Below are positions 1-8,727 of a DNA stretch of 64,000 bases, in pieces (position 1 is the stretch's first letter; every line of letters begins with the position of its first letter). The position numbers and the translations under genes are program-made. The notes under the pieces were generated by a model. That model was not told the DNA's origin and searched no databases. It was given only the letters and a program-made list of their open reading frames with translations. The stretch is from Bradyrhizobium sp. CSA207 (GTDB lineage: Bacteria > Pseudomonadota > Alphaproteobacteria > Rhizobiales > Xanthobacteraceae): NCBI RefSeq assembly GCF_029051685.1, contig NZ_JAACFT010000029.1, positions 44,663 to 108,662 of the forward strand, read 5' to 3'.

Positions 1-87
1 CAGGAACGGCTTGTAGTCGAACAGCCGCACGATCCAGCCGGGTTGCCGGACCGCGATGCTGCTCGATGAAAGGGTGGTTACGGACAT
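1..87 (-). CDS. ABC transporter permease, N-terminal fragment (cut by window edge)
   Basis: Only the first 29 codons are inside the window. They read as a short polar N-terminus ending in a segment (WIVRLFDYKPFL) typical of the lead-in to the first membrane helix of MalF-type sugar permeases. The ATG lies at 87. The gene follows the binding-protein gene at 241-1590 on the same strand, which is the usual order in a carbohydrate ABC operon, so a permease is the natural reading. The family call rests on this context and a very short peptide. Confidence 0.55.
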   Translation of the reverse strand, partial: MSVTTLSSSSIAVRQPGWIVRLFDYKPFL

Positions 88-144
88 CGGATCCTTATCC
101 TGGTCTGACTTCCAAAGTCATTCCGGGGCGATGCGCAGCATCGA

Positions 145-168
145 ACCCGGAATCTCGAGATTCCGGGT
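145..168. repeat. Perfect 24-bp palindrome inside an interspersed repeat (about 115-188)
   Basis: The centre is a perfect inverted repeat around CTCGAG whose arms are ACCCGGAATCTC and its complement. Outer copies of CATTCCGGG and CATCCCGGAAT flank it. It sits between the binding-protein gene and the permease gene, so it would form a hairpin in their shared transcript and could lower permease expression. It resembles the palindromic intergenic repeats dispersed in Bradyrhizobium genomes. Confidence 0.7.
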
Positions 169-240
169 CTGGTGCTTGCGTACCATCCCGGAATCACGAC
201 GTGCCAATTGCTCCTCGCCGGTGACGGCCGCGCCTTCGCG

Positions 241-1590
241 TTACTTCGCCGCCTGCCGCCTAAAATACCGCTTGCAGCGTTGTTCGGCTTCCGCGGCCGC
301 GGCCTCCGGCGTGGCTGCGCCGGTCGCGACCGATGCGCACATCTGAATCAGCACGTAGTCGGCGCTGACGGCACCGGTGGCCGTCGAGATCGGGCCCTTG
401 TAGCCGTCATAATAGGTGCTGTTCATCGTGTCCTTGAACAGTTTCACCTTGGGATCCTGCGACCACACGGCGGCCTCGGCATAGGCGGCCAGCGGCTGGG
501 CCCAATAGCCGGAGTTGGCGTTGAGCCACGGCTCGTATTGGTCCTTCTCCAGCATGTATTGCAGGAAGGCCTTTGCGGCGTTGGGGTACTGGCTATGCTT
601 GAACGCCATGGCGTTCAGCGTCAGTCCTGCCATCGGAGAGATCTTGGCCACGCCCTTTGGCAGCAGCTGATGCTCGCTGTCGTCGGCGATCGCCTTGGTC
701 GCAGGATCGTTCTTCAGCGAGAAGTACAGCGAGACGCCGTTGGCGGTCAGCGCGATCTCCTGCGAAGAGTAGGCCCGATTGTTGCTGACGTCATTCCACG
801 ACGTCGTGCCGGCGATGAAGGTCGGGTAGAGCTGCTTGACCCAGTTCAGCGCGGCGATCGTCTCCTTGCTGTTGATGGTGATGTTGCCCTCCTCATCGAG
901 CAGGGAGGCGTTATGCGACCACAGCGCCCAGTTCGCGAAACCGTTGCCGTCGCCCTTGGCGTTGCCGAGCGCGAAGCCCGCCGGCTTGCCGGCCTTGTGC
1001 AGCTTCTGGCACAGGTCGACGATACCGGCATGGTCTTCCGGCACCTTGTCGAAGCCGACCGATTGCAGGATCGATTTGCGGTAGATCAGCGGACCCGCGG
1101 TGGCGCCGAACGGCAGTCCGATCCAGGCGTCGCTCTTGTTCCTCTTGCCGTAGCGCTGCGCCAGCGGCAGCCAGCCGCCATAGCGCTTGCCGAGATAGTC
1201 GGCGACATCGGTCAGCTCGATCAGCTTGTCGATATAGATGTGCGGTGCATCGGAGAAGCCGATGATGATGTCGGGGCCGGCGCCGGAATTGGCGGTCACC
1301 GCGGTCTGCTGGTTGATGTCCTCCCAGCCGACGAAGTCGACCTTGACCTCGACCCCGGTCTCCTTGGTGAACTTGGCCGCGTTGGCGCGGAACACGTCTT
1401 CGTCGGCCTGGACGAAACGGACCGGCCGCAGCATGCGCAGGGTCGCGCCCTTCTCGATCGGCAGTTTCGGAGCGGGGGCATCCGCGGCCTTGATCGCGGA
1501 TTGAGCATTCGCCGGTGTACCGGTTGCCGCGATTGCCGCAGCGGACAGGCCCAGCGCCAAGGCATCACGACGTGTGATGTCGTTCCTCAT
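241..1590 (-). CDS. ABC transporter extracellular solute-binding protein (family 1, sugar type)
   Basis: A 449-residue periplasmic binding protein that would deliver a sugar-like ligand to the permease encoded downstream. The N-terminus carries a twin-arginine export signal (TRRDALALGL followed by an Ala-rich stretch ending near ANAQ), so it is probably exported folded. The mature part has the length and pattern of family 1 binding proteins, such as GPDIIIGFSD and the closing AAKAFLQYML. The ATG at 1590 is preceded by AGGGAGGAACTG; a longer in-frame reading upstream lacks such a site. It lies 86 bp downstream of the dehydrogenase gene on the same strand, so the two may be co-transcribed. The substrate cannot be read from the sequence. 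Confidence 0.85.
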   Translation of the reverse strand: MRNDITRRDALALGLSAAAIAATGTPANAQSAIKAADAPAPKLPIEKGATLRMLRPVRFVQADEDVFRANAAKFTKETGVEVKVDFVGWEDINQQTAVTANSGAGPDIIIGFSDAPHIYIDKLIELTDVADYLGKRYGGWLPLAQRYGKRNKSDAWIGLPFGATAGPLIYRKSILQSVGFDKVPEDHAGIVDLCQKLHKAGKPAGFALGNAKGDGNGFANWALWSHNASLLDEEGNITINSKETIAALNWVKQLYPTFIAGTTSWNDVSNNRAYSSQEIALTANGVSLYFSLKNDPATKAIADDSEHQLLPKGVAKISPMAGLTLNAMAFKHSQYPNAAKAFLQYMLEKDQYEPWLNANSGYWAQPLAAYAEAAVWSQDPKVKLFKDTMNSTYYDGYKGPISTATGAVSADYVLIQMCASVATGAATPEAAAAEAEQRCKRYFRRQAAK

Positions 1591-1676
1591 CAGTTCCTCC
1601 CTGTGATGTCTCCCTTCCCGGCGTTGCTCGCCGGTGAAGGGTCGTTCCGTTTTGCGGCGCGTTCTGCGCCAGCCGC

Positions 1677-2720
1677 CTAGCTGTTCGGCCCGCGATCCAT
1701 GCTGACGGGCTGCCAGCGGCGGAGCGCGGTGCTTTGCAGCACCGACGGGTTGACGCAGCTTACCGGCCACATGCCCTGAAGCACCAGTGACAATTCGTAG
1801 CCCACGCGCCGCTTGCGCGCCTCGTCGAACCGTGCCGAGGCGGATGCGACATGGGCGGTCAGGGTGACGTTCTCCATGCCGAGCAGGGGATTGTTGTGCG
1901 ACGGCGGTTCCTTTTCCAGCACGTCGAGGGCGGCGTGCGCGATCCAGCCCTCCTGCAGCGCCTTGATCAGGCTCTCCTCGTCCACCGTGGCACCGCGGCC
2001 GGTATTGATGAAGATCGAGCCCTTCTTCATCTGCCGAAAGTGCTTCTCGGTCAGCATGTGATGCACCTCGGGCCGGGCAGGTGCATGCATCGAGACGAAA
2101 TCGGATTGCGACAGCACCTCGTTCAGCGTCGCCGGGATGACGCCGTGGTCGTACATCAGCGTCTCCTGGATGAAGGGATCGTAGGCCATCATGCGCAGGC
2201 CGAAGGGGGCGGCGCGCTTTGCCACCGCACGCGCGACACGGCCGAACGAGACGAAGCCGAGCGTCTGGCCCATCAGCCGCGGAACCTTCAACAGCGCCGG
2301 CCGGCCCTCGGCCCAGCGGCCGCTGCGGACCATGCGGTCCTGCTCGACCAGACGGCGGAAGCCGGCGAGCAGCAGCATCATGGCGTGGTCGGCGACTTCC
2401 TCGATGAACGTGTCCGGAATGTTGGTGACGGGAATGCCACGCGCAGTGGCGGCCTTGACGTCGACGCTATCGACGCCGACCGAGCCGAGCGTGATCACCT
2501 TGCAGCTCTCCAGCGCGTCGATGATCGACTTGGTGATCGGGATGCCCTTGGCGTAGATGGCGTCGGCTGTTTTCGCGGCGGCGATGAACTCGGCTTCGCT
2601 CGCCGGCGCCTCGATGATCTCGGCATCGATCGGATCGAGCGCCTCGCGCTCGTAGGAATAATCGCTGCCTGCGACCGTGAAGCTCGCGCCCTTCGGCGTC
2701 ACCACCCTGTATTTCGGCAT
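1677..2720 (-). CDS. D-isomer-specific 2-hydroxyacid dehydrogenase (C-terminal-binding-protein type)
   Basis: A 347-residue NAD(P)-dependent oxidoreductase that would interconvert a 2-hydroxyacid and a 2-ketoacid in the cytoplasm. The catalytic-domain half ends with GSVGVDSVD. The nucleotide-binding half starts at LGFVSFGRVARAVAKR, a variant of the usual GxGxxG loop with Phe and Val in place of some glycines. FINTGRGATVDEESL and the region ending LTAHVASAS match the substrate Arg and catalytic His regions of the family, though the canonical His-Thr-Ala pair is not obvious. The ATG at 2720 has a GGGAGC site upstream. Its place ahead of a sugar ABC operon suggests it acts on a compound imported by that system. 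Confidence 0.85.
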   Translation of the reverse strand: MPKYRVVTPKGASFTVAGSDYSYEREALDPIDAEIIEAPASEAEFIAAAKTADAIYAKGIPITKSIIDALESCKVITLGSVGVDSVDVKAATARGIPVTNIPDTFIEEVADHAMMLLLAGFRRLVEQDRMVRSGRWAEGRPALLKVPRLMGQTLGFVSFGRVARAVAKRAAPFGLRMMAYDPFIQETLMYDHGVIPATLNEVLSQSDFVSMHAPARPEVHHMLTEKHFRQMKKGSIFINTGRGATVDEESLIKALQEGWIAHAALDVLEKEPPSHNNPLLGMENVTLTAHVASASARFDEARKRRVGYELSLVLQGMWPVSCVNPSVLQSTALRRWQPVSMDRGPNS

Positions 2721-2978
2721 GTTCTGCTCCCGATTTGGTTTGTCGGTTCTTGTTCTATGACCCGCACCTGTGCCGGGCCTTTGCGCCTTTTACGCGAAAT
2801 CCGCGCGGTTGCGTACAATCGGCGGTTGCGGAAGGCGGAGAATATCCGCCGGTCTTCGCGCGACTTCCGGGCTTCTACTGAGGCGTCGTAACAGGTTGCT
2901 AATGGGTCCAACACTAAAAGTTTGATTCAAAATCAATTCGACCCGTGCATTTGCATTTCCCCATTCCGGAGCCATCCC

Positions 2979-4664
2979 GTGAAATTGAGCAATCTGAAGA
3001 TCGCCTCCAAGCTTGGCATCCTTGTCGGCGTCACGTTGTTCGGTCTGTGCATTTCCGGGGTTCTCGCCGGATATCTCATGAAGCAGGAGATGGTGAGCGC
3101 GCGCATCGATCAGGCCAAGGCGATCGTGGAGTTGGGGCGCAACTATGCTACTGCGCTCAAGAAGCGCGTCGACGCCGGCGAGATGACGAAGGATGCGGCC
3201 ATGGCCGAGCTTCGTCGTTACGGCAATGCGATGACCTACGACAATGGCTCGGGATACCTGTTCGGCACGTCCTATGATGGCATCACGCAGCTCGCTCCCG
3301 ATCCCAAGCAGATCGGCGCGAACCGCATGGAAGTCGTGACCAACGGCCGCAAGCTCTCCAAGGAAATCATGGATGGGGTCAAGGCCAACGGCGAGATCCT
3401 GCTGCACTATGAATACATGAAGCCCGGCCAGCAAACGCCGATCCGCAAGATTGGCTATGCGGTGGCTATTCCCGGCTTCGACATGTATCTCGGCACCGGC
3501 GCCTATCTCGACGACATCGACGCCAAGATGGGCCCGGTCTACTGGCTGCTCGGCCTTGCCATGCTCGGCATCGTCATCGTCGCCGGCAGCGTCGCCTGGC
3601 TGCTCGGCCGCAGCATCAGCCGTCCGCTGGCGCTGCTCGGCGCCCGCATGAAGGATCTCGCCGACGGCAAGCTCGAAGGTGACATCCCCGGCGTCGGCCG
3701 CGGCGACGAGGTCGGCGCGATGGCTTCGACCGTCCAGATCTTCAAGGACAACGCGGTCCGCATCCGCGACCTCGAGCAGACCGATGCGGCCGCCAAGGAG
3801 CGCGCCGCGGCGGAGCGTCGCAGTGCGATGGAAGACATCGCCAACGACTTCGAACGCAGCGTCAACGGCATCGTCCGTTCGGTCTCCTCGGCCGCGGCCG
3901 GCATGCAGACCACGGCGCAGTCGATGACCGCGACCGCGGGCGATGCCTCCTCGCGGGCGGCAACCGTCGGTGCGGCCTCGCAAAAGGCCTCCGGCAATGT
4001 CGGCACGGTTGCCGCCGCCGCCGAAGAGCTGTCGAGCTCGGTTGCGGAAATCTCCCGCCAGGTGACGCGCTCGACCGAGGTGGCGAGCAGGGCTGTCAGC
4101 GATGCCGAGCGCACCAACGCCACGGTGCAGGAGCTCTCCACCGGCGCCGAGAAGATCGGCGAGGTGGTCAAGCTCATTCATTCGATCGCGGCGCAGACCA
4201 ATTTGCTCGCGCTCAACGCCACCATCGAGGCGGCGCGGGCTGGTGAATCCGGCCGCGGCTTCGCCGTCGTCGCTTCCGAGGTCAAGGCGCTCGCCAACCA
4301 GACGGCCAAGGCCACCGAGGAAATCTCCGCCCAGGTCGCGGCCATGCAGACCTCGACCAGCGATGCGGTCGCGGCGATCGGCGGCATCACCCAGACCATT
4401 GCCGAGATGAGTGAGATCACCGCCGGGATTTCGTCGTCCATCGAGCAGCAGGGCGAAGCGACTCGCGAGATCGCGCGCAACATCCAGTCGGTGGCGGCCG
4501 GCTCGAACGAGATCAACACCAATATCGGCAGCGTCGCCTCGGCCGCGGAAGCGACCGGCGCGGCCGCCTCCGACGTGCTCTCCAACGCTCGCGAACTGGA
4601 CAACCAGTCCGGCGCGTTGCGCAGCGCCGTCGACGGCTTCCTCGCCAAGGTCCGCGCGGCTTAG
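2979..4664 (+). CDS. Methyl-accepting chemotaxis protein with Cache sensor domain
   Basis: A transmembrane chemoreceptor that passes ligand occupancy to CheA/CheW. Order: TM1 at about residues 10-32; a periplasmic single-Cache domain (SGYLFGTSYDG and later PGFDMYLGTGAYLDD) to about residue 185; TM2 at about 187-208; HAMP (GRSISRPLALLGARMKDLADG); then a long methyl-accepting helical hairpin with the conserved tip IAAQTNLLALNATIEAARAG. The preferred start is the GTG at 2979, giving VKLSNLKIASKLG with CCGGAGCC upstream; an ATG at 2922 would add 19 unconvincing residues. It stands alone, with no che genes nearby, so it probably feeds a chemotaxis cluster elsewhere. Confidence 0.93.
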   Translation: MKLSNLKIASKLGILVGVTLFGLCISGVLAGYLMKQEMVSARIDQAKAIVELGRNYATALKKRVDAGEMTKDAAMAELRRYGNAMTYDNGSGYLFGTSYDGITQLAPDPKQIGANRMEVVTNGRKLSKEIMDGVKANGEILLHYEYMKPGQQTPIRKIGYAVAIPGFDMYLGTGAYLDDIDAKMGPVYWLLGLAMLGIVIVAGSVAWLLGRSISRPLALLGARMKDLADGKLEGDIPGVGRGDEVGAMASTVQIFKDNAVRIRDLEQTDAAAKERAAAERRSAMEDIANDFERSVNGIVRSVSSAAAGMQTTAQSMTATAGDASSRAATVGAASQKASGNVGTVAAAAEELSSSVAEISRQVTRSTEVASRAVSDAERTNATVQELSTGAEKIGEVVKLIHSIAAQTNLLALNATIEAARAGESGRGFAVVASEVKALANQTAKATEEISAQVAAMQTSTSDAVAAIGGITQTIAEMSEITAGISSSIEQQGEATREIARNIQSVAAGSNEINTNIGSVASAAEATGAAASDVLSNARELDNQSGALRSAVDGFLAKVRAA

Positions 4665-4671
4665 GCCGTAA

Positions 4672-4794
4672 CTGTCATGCCCCGCGAAGGCGGGGCATCC
4701 AGTACGCCGCGGCCCATCGGGTCAATCACTACCGTCTCGGAATACTGGATCCTCCGCTCCAGTGCGCAATTGCGCACAAGGCGGAGGATGACAG
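4672..4794. repeat. Interspersed repeat with CTGTCAT/ATGACAG ends
   Basis: The element starts CTGTCAT, ends ATGACAG, and contains CCCCGCGAAGGCGGGG followed by ATCCAGTACGCCGCGG. The same core recurs at 55564-55665 and, as a half copy, at 63208-63247. It fills the space between convergent genes. Long inverted arms would fold into a hairpin in either direction and could serve as a terminator. Confidence 0.8.
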
Positions 4795-4812
4795 CATCCG
4801 AGGGGAGCAGCG

Positions 4813-5790
4813 CTACTGCTTCTCGACGCCCGCGTTCGTGATCAGCTTCTCCCACAACACGAGCTGCTCACCCACGAACGTGCCGAGCTGCTCCGGCGTG
4901 CCGGAAAAGGCGTCCATGCCGAGCGTCGCGAGCTGGGCCTTGATCTCCGGCTTCTCGACGATTTTCCTGATCTCCGCGTTGAGCCGCGTCACGATCTCTT
5001 TCGGCATGCCTGCGGGGCCGAAATAGCCTTGCCATGACGAGATGTCGAAGTCCGCCACGCCGGCCTCCTGCATCGAGGGCAGGTTCGGCACCAGCGGCGA
5101 GCGGTCCTTGGTGGTGACTGCGAGCGCGCGCAGCGCGTTGCCGTTGACGTGTGGCAGGCCGGTCAGGATATCGACGAACATCATCGAGACGCGGCCGCCC
5201 ATGACGTCGTTGAGTGCCGGCGGCGAGCTCTTGTAGGGCACGTGCAACAGGTCGAGCCCGGCATTATGCGCAAAGGTCGCACCCGACACGATCGCCGATG
5301 ACGAGCCCGAGGCGTAGCTCAGCTTGCCCGGATTGGCCTTGCCATAGGCGATGAGCTCGCCGACCGTCTTTGCCGGCACGTCCGGATGAACGACCAGCAT
5401 GAACGGCAGGTCGCCGGTGCGCGCGATCGGGGTGAAGTCCTTGACGGGATCGTAGGTCAGGCTCTTGAGCAGATAGGGATTGGCCGAATGCGTGGTGTTG
5501 GTCGTCACCAGCAGCGTGTAGCCGTCGGGCGCGGCGCGCGCGACAAAGGTCGCCGCGATCATGCCGTTGGCGCCCGCCTTGTTCTCGATCACGATGCCGA
5601 CGCCGAGTGCCTGCGACAAATGATGCGAGATCAGCCGCGTCGTGGTGTCAGTGCCACTGCCGGCCGCGAACGGCAACACCAGCGTGATGTTGCGGCTGGG
5701 ATAATTGTCGGCCTGGGCCGTGGATGCGGCGGCGAGACAAAGCACGGCCGCGCCGGCGGCGCACAGGTTACGGATCAGCGCTGAAAGCAT
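4813..5790 (-). CDS. Tripartite tricarboxylate transporter substrate-binding protein (Bug/TctC family)
   Basis: A 325-residue periplasmic binding protein for a small carboxylate-like ligand. The N-terminus is a Sec signal (about residues 1-26, ending AQADNYPSR). The family landmarks follow: LVLPFAAGSGTDTTTR at the ligand pocket, ENKAGANGMIAA, and LHVPYKSSPPALNDVMGG. The ATG at 5790 is chosen because it begins directly at the signal peptide; an upstream extension lacks sense. No TctA/TctB membrane genes are adjacent, which is common for Bug proteins. The ligand is unknown. Confidence 0.9.
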   Translation of the reverse strand: MLSALIRNLCAAGAAVLCLAAASTAQADNYPSRNITLVLPFAAGSGTDTTTRLISHHLSQALGVGIVIENKAGANGMIAATFVARAAPDGYTLLVTTNTTHSANPYLLKSLTYDPVKDFTPIARTGDLPFMLVVHPDVPAKTVGELIAYGKANPGKLSYASGSSSAIVSGATFAHNAGLDLLHVPYKSSPPALNDVMGGRVSMMFVDILTGLPHVNGNALRALAVTTKDRSPLVPNLPSMQEAGVADFDISSWQGYFGPAGMPKEIVTRLNAEIRKIVEKPEIKAQLATLGMDAFSGTPEQLGTFVGEQLVLWEKLITNAGVEKQ

Positions 5791-5886
5791 GTTTGGTCGT
5801 TCCCTCTTTTTCGTTGGCAGGGAACCTAGCCGGTCCAAATCGAAACTGAAAGATGGCAGACGGGCGGACGCGTCCGCAGCGCGGAA

Positions 5887-6822
5887 TTACTTCACCGCCG
5901 AACCCTGCCGCGACGCGATCACGACGCCGGCGAGGACCAGCGCGTAGCCGATCAGGTGGAACGGCTGCAGCTTTTCGCCGAGCAGCAGGATCGCCATCGC
6001 CGAGCCGAACACCGGCACCAGATGGAAGAACGGCGCAGCCCGGTTCGGCCCGATCAGCGCCACGCCGCGGTTGAAGAAGAGATAGGCCAGCGTCGAGGGG
6101 AAGATCAGGATGTAGCCCAGCGTCGCCAGCGTCACCGTATCGAGTTGCATGACGCGGCCGCTCCAGGCCTCCCAGATCGCCGTGGGCAGCAGCATCGTTG
6201 CGCCGCAGCAGGTGGTGAACGACAGAAAGGAGAGCTGATGGATCTTGGGCCGGCGCGGGATGAAGGCGGAGTAGATCCCGAACGCCACCAGCGACGAGGC
6301 GAACATGATGTCGCCCCGGTTGAACGTGATGCTCGCGAGCGCCGCGAGATCGCCGCGCAGGATGATGATCAGCACGCCTGCAAGCGAGATCGCGATCCCG
6401 GCGAGCTGCGCAGCCGTGAGCCGCACGCCGAACAGTACCAGCGACCACAGCGCCACGAACAACGGCCCGGCCGACTGGATCAGCAGCGCGTTCAGCGCCT
6501 CGGTGTATTGCATCGCCCAATAGGAGATCGCGTTGTTGAAGGCGAAGCCCACCAGCGACAGGAACAGCATCAGCGGCAGGCTTTTGCGTATGCTCGGCCA
6601 GTCGCGCTTCAGGTGCGGCCATGCGAACGGCAACAGGATCAGGAACACGCCGTACCAGCGGATCGTGGTCACCGTCAGCGGCGGCACATGCACGCCGACA
6701 TGGCGCGCGAGCACGATGTTGCCGGCCCAGAACAGCGAGCTCAGGCTCAGCAACAAATAGGGCTGGTTATTGAGCCAACTGGCCGGATTCGAGGCGGTTG
6801 GCGCGGGCGAAGCAATCGTCAT
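5887..6822 (-). CDS. DMT-superfamily transporter (EamA), copy 1
   Basis: A 311-residue inner-membrane protein with about ten hydrophobic helices and two EamA repeats, typical of metabolite or amino-acid exporters. Family traits include NQPYLLLSLSSLFWAGN at the first helix, WYGVFLILLPFAW, and FLFFNRGVALIGPNRA near the end. It is clearly paralogous to the gene at 9194-10126: both share NQPYLLLS, NRAAPFFH and PVFGS blocks. The ATG at 6822 matches the start chosen for the paralogue; a TTG 15 bp upstream is possible. The exported compound is not known. Confidence 0.88.
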   Translation of the reverse strand: MTIASPAPTASNPASWLNNQPYLLLSLSSLFWAGNIVLARHVGVHVPPLTVTTIRWYGVFLILLPFAWPHLKRDWPSIRKSLPLMLFLSLVGFAFNNAISYWAMQYTEALNALLIQSAGPLFVALWSLVLFGVRLTAAQLAGIAISLAGVLIIILRGDLAALASITFNRGDIMFASSLVAFGIYSAFIPRRPKIHQLSFLSFTTCCGATMLLPTAIWEAWSGRVMQLDTVTLATLGYILIFPSTLAYLFFNRGVALIGPNRAAPFFHLVPVFGSAMAILLLGEKLQPFHLIGYALVLAGVVIASRQGSAVK

Positions 6823-6915
6823 CGGCGTTCGACGCAAGCTTGCGCCGGATTGCCGCTATGACACAAGTCACGCGGTCGCAATGCTACAATGCACGCATGA
6901 CCTGAGGAGGCGTCA

Positions 6916-7317
6916 TTGCCGGTTAATATGTTGAACATCGAGGGCCTGGAGCAGCTCGACCGGCATGCGCCGGTCGTGATGCTGAACCTGATGCGCTTCC
7001 ACGAGCGTTCGCGCGACGGCGACGGTTCCGGATGGGACGCCTATTTGCGCTACAGCGCGATCACCGTGCCGATGATCAAGGCGCGCGGCGGCACACTGCT
7101 GTGGACCGGTGAGGCCAAAGCGGTCGCGCTTGGCACACGTGACGGCAACGAGTGGGATTTCGTCGCGCTGGTCTATTACCCGTCCGTCGCGGCCTTCCTC
7201 GACATGATGGCGTCAGAGGCTTACGAAAACGAAGCCGACCCGCACCGCCGCAACGGCTGCGCCGAGCACGTTATCATCGCGACCAGCGAAGCATACAGCA
7301 AGTTCAGGACGAAGTAG
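6916..7317 (+). CDS. DUF1330-like protein
   Basis: A 133-residue cytoplasmic protein resembling the DUF1330 / dimeric alpha-beta barrel group: VVMLNLMRFHERS at the N-terminus, then a strand with LLWTGEAKAVALG, and WDFVALVYYPSVAAFLDMM. No catalytic function is established. A TTG start at 6916 is preferred because AGGAGG lies five bases upstream (6905-6910); the in-frame ATG at 6928 is too far from that site. It faces away from the transporter gene at 5887 and sits between the two DMT paralogues. Confidence 0.75.
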   Translation: MPVNMLNIEGLEQLDRHAPVVMLNLMRFHERSRDGDGSGWDAYLRYSAITVPMIKARGGTLLWTGEAKAVALGTRDGNEWDFVALVYYPSVAAFLDMMASEAYENEADPHRRNGCAEHVIIATSEAYSKFRTK

Positions 7318-7326
7318 CGCGTTCTA

Positions 7327-7483
7327 CTTTCCCTCTCCCCTTGTGGGAGAGGGTGGCTCGCCGCGGAGCGGCGAGACGGGTGAGGGGTTGTCGCCGCGCA
7401 TGAACATCTTGCTTCAGTATTCACGGAAGCAACCCCTCATCCGGCGCTTCGCGCCACCTTCTCCCACAAGGGGAGAAGGAAAG
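7327..7483. repeat. Interspersed repeat with about 31-bp inverted ends (CTTTCCCTCTCC family)
   Basis: The left end CTTTCCCTCTCCCC..GGTGGC and the right end GCCACC..GGGGAGAAGGAAAG are near-perfect inverted copies around a 95-bp centre. The element lies between convergent genes and would form a strong hairpin on both strands. A partial copy of the same family begins at about 63966, and a short CCTCTCC/GGAGAGG hairpin follows the gene ending at 17767. Confidence 0.8.
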
Positions 7484-7505
7484 AGACTCGCGGTCGCAAC
7501 GGCGT

Positions 7506-8138
7506 TTACGTCTTGCGCTGCGTGTTTTCGCGCTCATCCAGTGCATCCACGGCGGCGCGGCACGCGGCCTGCAACAAGCGGCAGACATCCTCCAGCGACC
7601 GCCGCGGGCGCAGCGCCGCAAACGTGGGATAGCTCGTCAGCACGAAGATCAGGTCGACCGTGTCCTGCAAGGCCGGCTTTGCCGCGCGCCTCTCCACGAT
7701 GCGCGTCACCAGCCCCATCAGCAGCTCGCGTCGCCGCTCGTTGCGCTCGACCAGTGCCTCGCCGAATTCGGGATCGGTTGAGATCGCCTGGTTGAGCCCG
7801 CCGACGGCGGGGTCGTGGCCCCAAAAGGTGCAGAAGGTCTCGATGACGCGGTCGAGCGCCGCGCGCGGATCAGTGATCGCCATGACCTCGACCAGTTCGA
7901 ACAGACCGCCTCGGTGTGCAATGTCGTCGAACACCGCCTCCAGCAATCCGCGCCGCGATCCGAACTGATTGTAGACGGTCAGCCGCGTCACGCCAGCCGC
8001 CTTCGCCACCACGTCGAGGGAGAAGGTCGCGATGCCCGCGTCCTTCCGCAACAGCCTGGTGCCGGCAGCGATGATGCGTTCGCGCGTCTCCGCCGCGGCG
8101 GAGGTCCGGACCGAGCTCACATAGCTGCGTTTTGGCAT
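7506..8138 (-). CDS. TetR/AcrR-family transcriptional regulator
   Basis: A 210-residue regulator. Residues about 18-65 form the TetR DNA-binding domain (RERIIAAGTRLLRKDAG, then VAKAAGVTRLTVYNQFGSR as the recognition helix region). The C-terminal ligand domain is unassigned; it contains FCTFWGHDPAVGG. The gene is divergent from the small membrane-protein gene at 8212, and a perfect 6-3-6 inverted repeat lies between them over the promoter, so autoregulation and repression of that neighbour is the likely arrangement. Confidence 0.9.
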   Translation of the reverse strand: MPKRSYVSSVRTSAAAETRERIIAAGTRLLRKDAGIATFSLDVVAKAAGVTRLTVYNQFGSRRGLLEAVFDDIAHRGGLFELVEVMAITDPRAALDRVIETFCTFWGHDPAVGGLNQAISTDPEFGEALVERNERRRELLMGLVTRIVERRAAKPALQDTVDLIFVLTSYPTFAALRPRRSLEDVCRLLQAACRAAVDALDERENTQRKT

Positions 8139-8153
8139 GGCCCTGCCATTCTC

Positions 8154-8183
8154 TTGACGTATTGATTATACATATTGTATATC
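8154..8183 (+). promoter_or_regulatory. Promoter with TetR operator TATACATATTGTATA
   Basis: A TTGACG hexamer at 8154-8159 is followed at normal spacing by an AT-rich TGTATA/TATATC stretch at 8176-8183, as in a sigma-70 promoter for the gene at 8212. A perfect inverted repeat, TATACA-TAT-TGTATA, occupies 8167-8181, overlapping the spacer and -10 region. This position fits a repressor operator for the divergent TetR gene. Confidence 0.65.
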
Positions 8184-8211
8184 TAATTTAGAAGCCAGTT
8201 TGGAGCTTGCC

Positions 8212-8616
8212 ATGCAGACTGCCCTCGTGATCGCCCTGTCGCTTCATGTGTTGTCGTCCGTGTTCTGGGCGGGATCAAGCTTTGCGCTGGCGCGAACCGG
8301 TGCAGCCGGCGGCGAGCAGCTCGTCGGGCCCCAGCTCGGCGCGGCGACGATTGCGATCCTCACCGGCGGCTATCTCGGGCATCTCGCTCATTCCGGGAGT
8401 TTTGGCGCGGCCGAGCGGGTGCTTGCGGTTGGCGCGGTCTGCGCACTGATCGCGGCCGCCGTTCAGGCCGCGATCGGCCCTCGGGCGCTGTTGAACTTGC
8501 GCCGTGGCACGAGCGAAGCGGCGGACGTGCATTCGCGCATCGCGACCGCCCAGCGCGTCGCCGCCGCTCTGCTCGCCATCACCGCCCTCTGCATGGGCGC
8601 GGCGCGCTACATCTAG
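8212..8616 (+). CDS. Small integral membrane protein, probable TetR target
   Basis: A 134-residue protein with about four hydrophobic helices (LVIALSLHVLSSVFWAGSS; LGAATIAILTGGYLGHLA; VLAVGAVCALIAAAVQAAIG; VAAALLAITALCMGAARYI). Conserved-looking His residues occur in the first and second helices, as in haem-binding or copper-related small membrane families, but I do not recognise the family. The ATG at 8212 has GGAG at 8202-8205; a TTG at 8200 is the alternative. It is divergent from the TetR gene and directly behind the operator. Confidence 0.72.
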   Translation: MQTALVIALSLHVLSSVFWAGSSFALARTGAAGGEQLVGPQLGAATIAILTGGYLGHLAHSGSFGAAERVLAVGAVCALIAAAVQAAIGPRALLNLRRGTSEAADVHSRIATAQRVAAALLAITALCMGAARYI

Positions 8617-8727
8617 GGTCAGGACTCATCGACAAGAGATGATGGCGAAGTGCCACGACGACATAGAGGCCGACGAGAAGTTTCTGAAGCAGAGCGCGGC
8701 ATCCCACCGCTGAAGAGAAGGAAAACG

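Noticed and set aside
172..1680. 502-codon open frame on the plus strand
   Set aside because: It lies opposite the binding-protein gene, which has a Tat signal, ribosome site and family motifs. The plus-strand product is Arg/Val/Leu-rich with no domain.
2922..2936. TTGAT-N5-ATCAA palindrome before the chemoreceptor
   Set aside because: The spacer is five bases instead of four, which breaks the FixK/FNR half-site phasing, and it lies within the leader close to the start.
2790..4181. 463-codon open frame on the minus strand
   Set aside because: It runs opposite the chemoreceptor gene, whose Cache, HAMP and signalling motifs are clear. The antisense product is low-complexity (His/Arg/Asp-rich).
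8639..8713. 24-codon frame between the membrane and VOC genes
   Set aside because: It is very short, lacks a good ribosome site and has no recognisable sequence.
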